NCBI RefSeq assembly: GCF_015706575.1
Contig: NW_024037069.1
Location: forward strand, 41,981,553-42,045,552
DNA from: Patiria miniata
Taxonomy: Eukaryota; Echinodermata; Asteroidea; Valvatida; Asterinidae
Direction: 5' to 3'
Length of the DNA stretch: 64,000 nucleotides
Part shown: positions 58,701-64,000 of the stretch, piece after piece
Layout: the number at the start of each line of letters is the position of its first letter
Position numbering within the stretch: the first letter of the stretch is position 1
Position numbers and translations under genes: made by a program
Notes under the pieces: model-generated
Seen by the model: the letters and a program-made list of their open reading frames with translations, nothing else
Told to the model about the DNA's origin: nothing
Database searches by the model: none

Positions 58701-60695
58701 CAAACGTGCCCACATCCACTGGAATTAAATGGTGGTAAAAGAAAAGGGTTAAATTCGAAATGTAAATGACTACAACACTTTTGTAACATGGAGAACAGGG
58801 TCTCTGTCCATTAATTGAATGATGATGTTCCTTTTTTCAGGTGACGATCTGTGGGTAAACTTCCACACCCGTTCAGACTACAGCCTCAGTATTTGTGACC
58901 CAGACAATTGGTTCAAACCTTCCCCGGAGTGCCAGGTGGGCTTGTGTAGGATTTATGAAGATTGTTATTACGAATTACAATTTTAAAATTGTGAACGTGT
59001 GGTGGGGACTGACAAAATATAAACAAGAATATAAGACTCGAAAGTGTCAGTTCAGAACAGTATTCATATTTATGAAAGGCATACGGGATCATTCGCACAT
59101 CATGCATTTTGTTCGTTTTCAATAATAACAACTCACAATCCGAAGAAGAATGTTCCAACCCAATAACCTGTTTCAGCTCAGTGGATACAACACTTTTCCA
59201 GAAGAACAGACCTTCTGATCACGAAACACGACTTCGTTAAAATTATATTTCGATCGTTGGAAACATATCCATTGTTTTATTTCTTCAAAAAAAATGAATT
59301 AAGTAACACTTTACCATGAAATGTATGGGTGAGTGGTCATGCTGTTTAGAGTATCACAACCAAACACGAGTTGTGGGCTGTTCATGACGCAGATAAAAGA
59401 AGTACAGGGGAACAAAGCAGAAAGCCGAATCCCAATAACAAAGGTTACATAACCATGAAAATGCACAAACGCATGTACACCCAAAACGTACACGGAGATG
59501 TGCCATGCTTCATTTTATAGTTGTGCCTGCCACAAGACAGCAGCCATTTTCCGCTTGACAGAAACATAATGTCACCTCCACCACCCCACCGTCCACTCAC
59601 AAAAGTTGTTACATTCAGCATCACTCGGGGTAGAAGTTCTTTAGAAGAGAATAGGGGTAGATTTAAACCAAGTAGCTAAGTAAAGAGATGGAAGATTCGA
59701 CAGATGAAAGTTAATTAAACAAGTTGAATTAAGTATTAGAATACAGTGAATGATGGAATAAATGTGATCTTAAATATTAGGAATCAAACTAAAAACACTG
59801 TTTAGGTAGTTGACAAAGCATAACAGGTCTTTAACCAATTAGAATTGTCATCTGATATTTTATAACCATCGAAACGATGATGAACAACATACACTTGACC
59901 AAGCAACAAAGGTACATATTTATATCAAGTAGATTAAATGATGTACTTATTCTATGTATTAAAGAGCTAAATCAAGAGATATAAGTTTAATTTAATAATA
60001 TAGTAAAATATATATTTCAGAATTTTATACAATAATGGTAAGGACTCATTAGCCCAAAAAGTCATGCTGTAACGCACAATTCCATTTTGGTATTAAATGA
60101 TAAAGGAAGACATAAATGACAGAAAGTCACACGGAATAATTCACATACAGGGTGTTTAGCACCAGTACCATCTTAAATCCAAGTAAGCATTTGGAGAAGA
60201 ATTCTGCACGGTACTTTTGGTATAAATGCAAAAGATGCTATTACCTTTTTCTCTGCCAGTCATTCAGTGATTCAGTTAGTCTGTAGGCTATCTCTTCGGG
60301 CAAAAATAGCGAAAATGTATCTCACAAAATGTACTTTAGTGTGAGCCTTGGCTTCAATAGACCTTTATCATGCTGCCACCATTTCAGTCATGTTCCCTGT
60401 ATCCAATAACAGTACTGAATGATAATGTTATTGTGCAAAAAGGAACCAGACTAATTTTTCTTCCAGCCTCGCTTTGGTTACGTTGATTCGAATGGGAACA
60501 AATAATGATGGCCGCAACATGATAATGGTCCATGCAACTTGGAAATTCGTAAGTGAATGATTTGTTTGTTTGTCTGCTTCTTTGTTTATCATTTTATGTC
60601 CCTCTCCTGTGCAGGCCGCCAAGCTCCAGAAGGCGACCCCTCAGCCTCGTTTTGGTCGTCTTAGCCCAGTTGGGAAACGCCCGGTGTTCTGGTAG
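55773..60695 (+). CDS. Ependymin-related protein E, exon 3 not found
   Basis: Sister of gene D. Exons recognised: 55773-55941, 56753-56913, 58232-58405, 58841-58935, 60615-60695, all with GT-AG borders. They encode the signal peptide MFAAAVVCVLFTAVLAS, CCSASAYTYKD, GAYD, a sequon NGT, VTIGDRALTASNW, PECVDL, LSICDPDNWFKPSPEC and GKRPVFW. The roughly 91-bp exon 3 present in all the other paralogues was not found between 56914 and 58231. Exon 2 ends in phase 0 and exon 4 starts with two bases of a split codon, so joining 2 to 4 would shift the frame. A hAT-like element (57298-58215) fills most of that gap. Either a diverged exon was missed or this copy no longer makes a full protein. The other exons keep open frames and good splice sites, so any loss would be recent. 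Confidence 0.75.
56210..56620. repeat. Repeat in gene E intron 1, copied in intron 5
   Basis: Shares GGCATA-GGATCATT, TCACGAAACACGA and TACTTTTGG with 59070-60235. The intron 5 copy is longer because of internal insertion. Confidence 0.6.
57298..58215 (-). mobile_element. hAT-like DNA transposon, degraded, in gene E
   Basis: Ends are ATAGCTGCCAAC and its reverse complement GTTGGCAGCTAT. The flanks carry a near-perfect 8-bp duplication, GTGTATGC (57290-57297) and GTGTATGT (58216-58223). The 8-bp target site fits the hAT superfamily. A minus-strand open frame near 57529-57771 has CKVCWRDISIAYG, resembling a BED-type zinc finger of such transposons, but no full transposase remains. A T-rich homopolymer lies inside. 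The right end is 16 nt before exon 4 of gene E. Confidence 0.75.
60369..60531. repeat. Inverted copy of gene C 3' UTR sequence in gene E intron 5
   Basis: Reverse complement of 19619-19782, sharing CAGCCTCGCTTTGGTTACG, GGCCGCAACATGATAAT and AACAGTACTGAATGATAATG. The gene C copy contains that gene's proximal poly(A) signal. Confidence 0.8.
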
Positions 60696-60783
60696 ATCAC
60701 AGGTCTTCCTCCTCGTTGACATGAGACATCAAAAATTTATCGAGTTGAGAAAAAGACACTTCTCATTATAAAGAAATACTCTT

Positions 60784-60789
60784 AATAAA
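60784..60789 (+). terminator. Poly(A) signal AATAAA of gene E
   Basis: AATAAA 89 bp after the stop codon, followed at once by a second overlapping AATAAA (60789-60794). The position matches gene D. A dispersed repeat begins at about 60818, just beyond it. Confidence 0.6.
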
Positions 60790-60817
60790 ATAAAATGTCT
60801 TGGAATGCTCATTGTAT

Positions 60818-61255
60818 CACGGATCCTAGACACCAGGATAAATGACCGTTCTGAGCTCTAGTACAAAATGCATTGAGCGGACTTGCCTTAATTGGTTAGA
60901 CGCGCGATAACGGGCATTAATACCCGTTGGCGCGTAATCGCGAATTTTCCAGATGTGCCATTGTGTTGGGTTTTCGCATGACATCTAAAACGGAAATATT
61001 CATAAAACTGTAAGCAAAACTACTTCTTATTTAAGATATAATTGTTCCAAATTATTTTTAAAATAAATACTTCAGGATATAACAGATGGTATTGTGCAGT
61101 TTTTGTCGTCATAGATGAAGTATTTACCCGGGAAATAATCCTCAAATTTCGAGGAGAACACCGTTTACCCAAATTTCGTTTTTAATTAGGCTTTTATTAA
61201 AAAGTTTTAGGGAGATGTGATGCCGAACCGATGAAACAAAAGCGACATTTCATTG
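60818..61255. mobile_element. Truncated inverted copy of the 8645-9543 element
   Basis: Reverse complement of about 8940-9543, with the same end CACGGATCCTAGACACCAGG. It lacks the nested MITE and so shows the empty insertion site. It starts about 25-30 bp past the gene E poly(A) signals. Confidence 0.75.
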
Positions 61256-61412
61256 CATGGTTCTTGGTCTGGTGGTGTTCAAAAGGCTTTTTTTCGTTCT
61301 TTAGAAACCTGTTTTCGAAAGACTTTGAAATGTTTCATAACGAATGTATCAATAGGAATTGTGAGACGCAGAGAAATGATCGATACATCTTTCAGAATTT
61401 TCAATTTGAAAC

Positions 61413-62160
61413 AAGAGCGGCAAACTTCAATACGACAGTTTTTTGTTGGGCGTTGGGGTTGGGGGAGGTGTGGGTCTAGACTGTCATTGTGTGTGTGTGT
61501 GTGGGTGGGGGCTTATACTCTCTTATTTCCAAAAACAGAGTGACAATCTGTCTAAAACTGGGAACAAGACGATTACCGCATTCCCTCAATTAGATTAAGA
61601 TTCATTCACTACATCAGATTTCATTTTCTAACCCCCGGCCACCTAAAACTGGAGTGATTTCACTCTAAATCGTCCTGTTCCCAACCTTGTGTGGAAGAAC
61701 GAGTGAAAGTTCCCTCTTTGGAAATCAGAAAATACATCATACCTGGTTCTGCATAGGTACCTTTTCAGAGGCTATCATAAGATACAATAATACGTATTTA
61801 GAAAGCGCACGTATCCACCAATATTGGTGCTCAAGCCGCTACATCATTTTTACCCTGCTCATTGGGCCCATGAAACATTCCTAACACCATCTCAGCTCCC
61901 TGGGGAGTATACAGCTCGATGCTGCCCCTTCGGTGCAAAGCAGCTAAACTGCCTTACCCGAGGGCACACGCACCACACCCGCACCACAACCCCCATGCTT
62001 GTGTCATCAAAGGCACAATTCCCCCATCTCCCTTATTTATCTGCCCCACTATTACATGTACGTTCACCGCTTCACACCAATTTGGGCAAATTTTGCCTTG
62101 CATTCCGGACTTAAAATACTTTAATTCTCACCAAGGCTGCTGCCCTTAATACGGTTTTTT
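61413..62160. repeat. Dispersed repeat blocks downstream of gene E
   Basis: 61530-61797 matches 45030-45310 almost base for base. 62050-62160 matches the 43640-43720 block (TACGTTCACCGCTTCACACC). Part of the shared gene-plus-flank duplication. Confidence 0.65.
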
Positions 62161-62792
62161 TTCGTTCTTTTACCTGTTGACACGGTGAATAATAACGCCG
62201 GCGCGCACCATTGAGCCCCGACGCGATAAAGAACAACTCTTTGAAAAGGTGGCCTTGCATTGGCAGACTTATTATAAAAAGGATTAGGAATTAGAGGGAA
62301 GCAAGTGAATAAAGGACTTTTTACTGGTGAAAGAACCACCGTGCTTTACTATGAGATTGCAATCTTTGCAGTGATTTTCCCTTAAACAAATATAAATGAG
62401 ACATCAACAGAAAAAAATATCGGCCCACGAAGTACTCGCAGCCCAACAAGAATTCCTTTCTCATGGGGTAGGCTGGTTCCCGCCCCAGAAATCAGTATCA
62501 ATAATGTATGCCGGCTCGCAAGGCGGATCCGGTTTTTGACCAAAATTAAAACCGTTTGTCAGAGGATTGCAGACTCGCAAGAAAATACATAACTTCAAAA
62601 TGTATTGAGAGCAAAAAAAAATCTCGAATTTCTTAAAGAGCACGGGAACGCAACCTTAGCCTAAGTTGAAAGTAATTGTTTGCTTTGAATGACTCTTATG
62701 AGCTAGATGGTCATATAGATGAAAGGGTCTTAAAAGCATTTTACCAAACATGTGGTGCTACAATGTATACTGAATGGTGTCTTAAAGCAATC

Positions 62793-63762
62793 CACAACCT
62801 CGAGAATCCCGGGACATACCGTTATTTCGTTTTACCGTTTTGCATTTCCTCAAAACAAAAACAGTAAACAAACCATTGACCGTTTTGTCGTTTTACAGTT
62901 TTGTAAAACGGTCAAACGGTATTAAGATAAATACGGTTTCTCTGCTTTATAAGTTTAATAAAATTCATTACAGCATAACGATCAATGATTTTTGTTTAAC
63001 AGTTTTACACAAATAACTTTGAAAAACAGCAAAACGGTCAGTATTGAATACAGACTGTTTTTTTTTTTTTTATTTCAGTGTCACAGTGAGCAGTCCGTGG
63101 TGCATTTTGTGGTGCTGGGCAAGGGGGATGGAGGGGGACCATGCTTTACATGAAAAAGTGTTACCTCGGCATAATGCGTGGTGTGATTCATGGCGTGACC
63201 CTGACCCCCTTCTCTCACGCGATTCAGTTGGTGGGGCTTAAGAGTTGCAAATGGCGCTGGAAAACTTCAAGGGAGGACATTACTTTTTACAATGGATACA
63301 GGATGGTAATACGTTTGAAGAAGTTGCAGATATTTGAAGGAAATTGGAGTTCGGCGCGGCTCTTCAATAGCCAGTTCGAAAACTATGTCGTGAGAACGAA
63401 ATGTGAGGAGGGTAATTTGGGTCCCAGGCAATGACTCGATCCCAAGGACGCATTAACATTCCTAGGTGCATTGCTTAATTGCCTAACCTAAATCAAAAAA
63501 TGGTCGACAGGACTATTGACCGTTTTTCATTGTCATGTTCTTGTAAAACAACACTCTGAAATGAAGCAACTAACCGTTTATCGCTTCCAACAATTAAGAA
63601 AAACAACAAAAAGGTCATTGTTTTTTTAGACCTAATACCGTTTGACCGTTTTACAAAACTGTAGAACGAAAAAACGGTCAACGGTGCGTTTACTGTTTTT
63701 GTTTTTGAGGAAATGCAAAACGGTAAAACGAAATAACGGTATGTCCCGGGATTCTCGAGATT
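62793..63762. mobile_element. MULE-like element with long terminal inverted repeats
   Basis: Terminal inverted repeats of about 130 bp (about 62799-62930 and 63632-63759), starting CTCGAGAATCCCGGGACAT. The flanks AAAGCAATC (62784-62792) and AGAGCAATC (63763-63771) could be a 9-bp target duplication with one change. Long ends plus 9 bp suggest Mutator-like. Open frames inside (63044-63434) show no recognised domain. Confidence 0.65.
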
Positions 63763-64000
63763 AGAGCAATCTTGTGTCCATTATTGCTCCTGGGATGGAG
63801 AGACGCAATTGTGATCTAATGTTTTACCCAAGAACACAATCACTATCATAGTCCCCATGTTAGACTTTGAAACCACCACGTAGCCGAAGGGCCACGGCGT
63901 TTCACAGTTGGATTTGCCAATCTTACAAAGAGTATTTTCAAGATTTTCTTTATGTATCCCTTTCTTGGATGGTCGATGTCTTATTTAGAAAACACATTTG

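Noticed and set aside
1-64000. Retrovirus, LTR element, Polinton or other virus-derived element
   Set aside because: No long direct terminal repeats and no reverse transcriptase, integrase, capsid or polymerase-B motifs were seen, other than the C-terminal LINE piece at 12397-12850.

Overview
This is eukaryotic nuclear DNA. The genes have short coding exons (about 75-175 bp), GT-AG introns and AATAAA signals, and they sit among many short inverted-repeat DNA transposons, long C/G homopolymers, a tRNA-headed SINE and a degraded LINE. The main content is a cluster of ependymin-related (EPDR) genes. This family is expanded in marine invertebrates, particularly echinoderms and amphioxus. The cluster, the frequent TAGGCCT strings and the SINE type suggest a marine invertebrate deuterostome, most likely an echinoderm. 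The species call is inference; the gene family call is firm.

Layout. Gene A (minus, 170-7329) and gene B (plus, 26018-31477) form one EPDR subfamily. Genes C (plus, 15064-19456), D (plus, 37291-41443) and E (plus, 55773-60695) form a second. All have the same six-exon plan with intron phases 1,0,1,1,0, except that no exon 3 can be found in gene E, where a hAT-like transposon ends 16 nt before exon 4. At about 23.9-24.8 kb there is a relic of the 3' end of a gene-B-like copy that has lost exons 5 and 6 between two short direct repeats. D and E also share upstream and downstream flanks, so the cluster grew by local duplication of gene-plus-flank blocks.

The only other convincing gene is an intronless minus-strand gene (48167-50470) for a 767-residue protein. 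It has a signal peptide, a clearly duplicated domain of about 135 residues, and a C-terminal RQEL that fits the ER-retention pattern. I do not recognise its family.

The rest (about 7.3-15 kb, 19.5-26 kb, 31.5-37 kb, 41.5-48 kb, 50.5-55.7 kb, 60.7-64 kb) is repeats and unrecognised sequence. Several elements are resolved by target-site duplications: 8 bp for hAT-like elements, TAA for a Harbinger-like MITE whose empty site is also in this window, and about 9 bp for a MULE-like element with long terminal repeats. I saw no retrovirus, LTR element or Polinton, no rRNA, no intact tRNA gene and no CRISPR.

EPDR proteins are secreted or lysosomal glycoproteins of the ependymin fold. Each predicted protein here has a signal peptide, the spaced family cysteines and one N-glycosylation sequon at the same place, so the cluster probably supplies a set of related secreted proteins. 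What each does cannot be read from the sequence.
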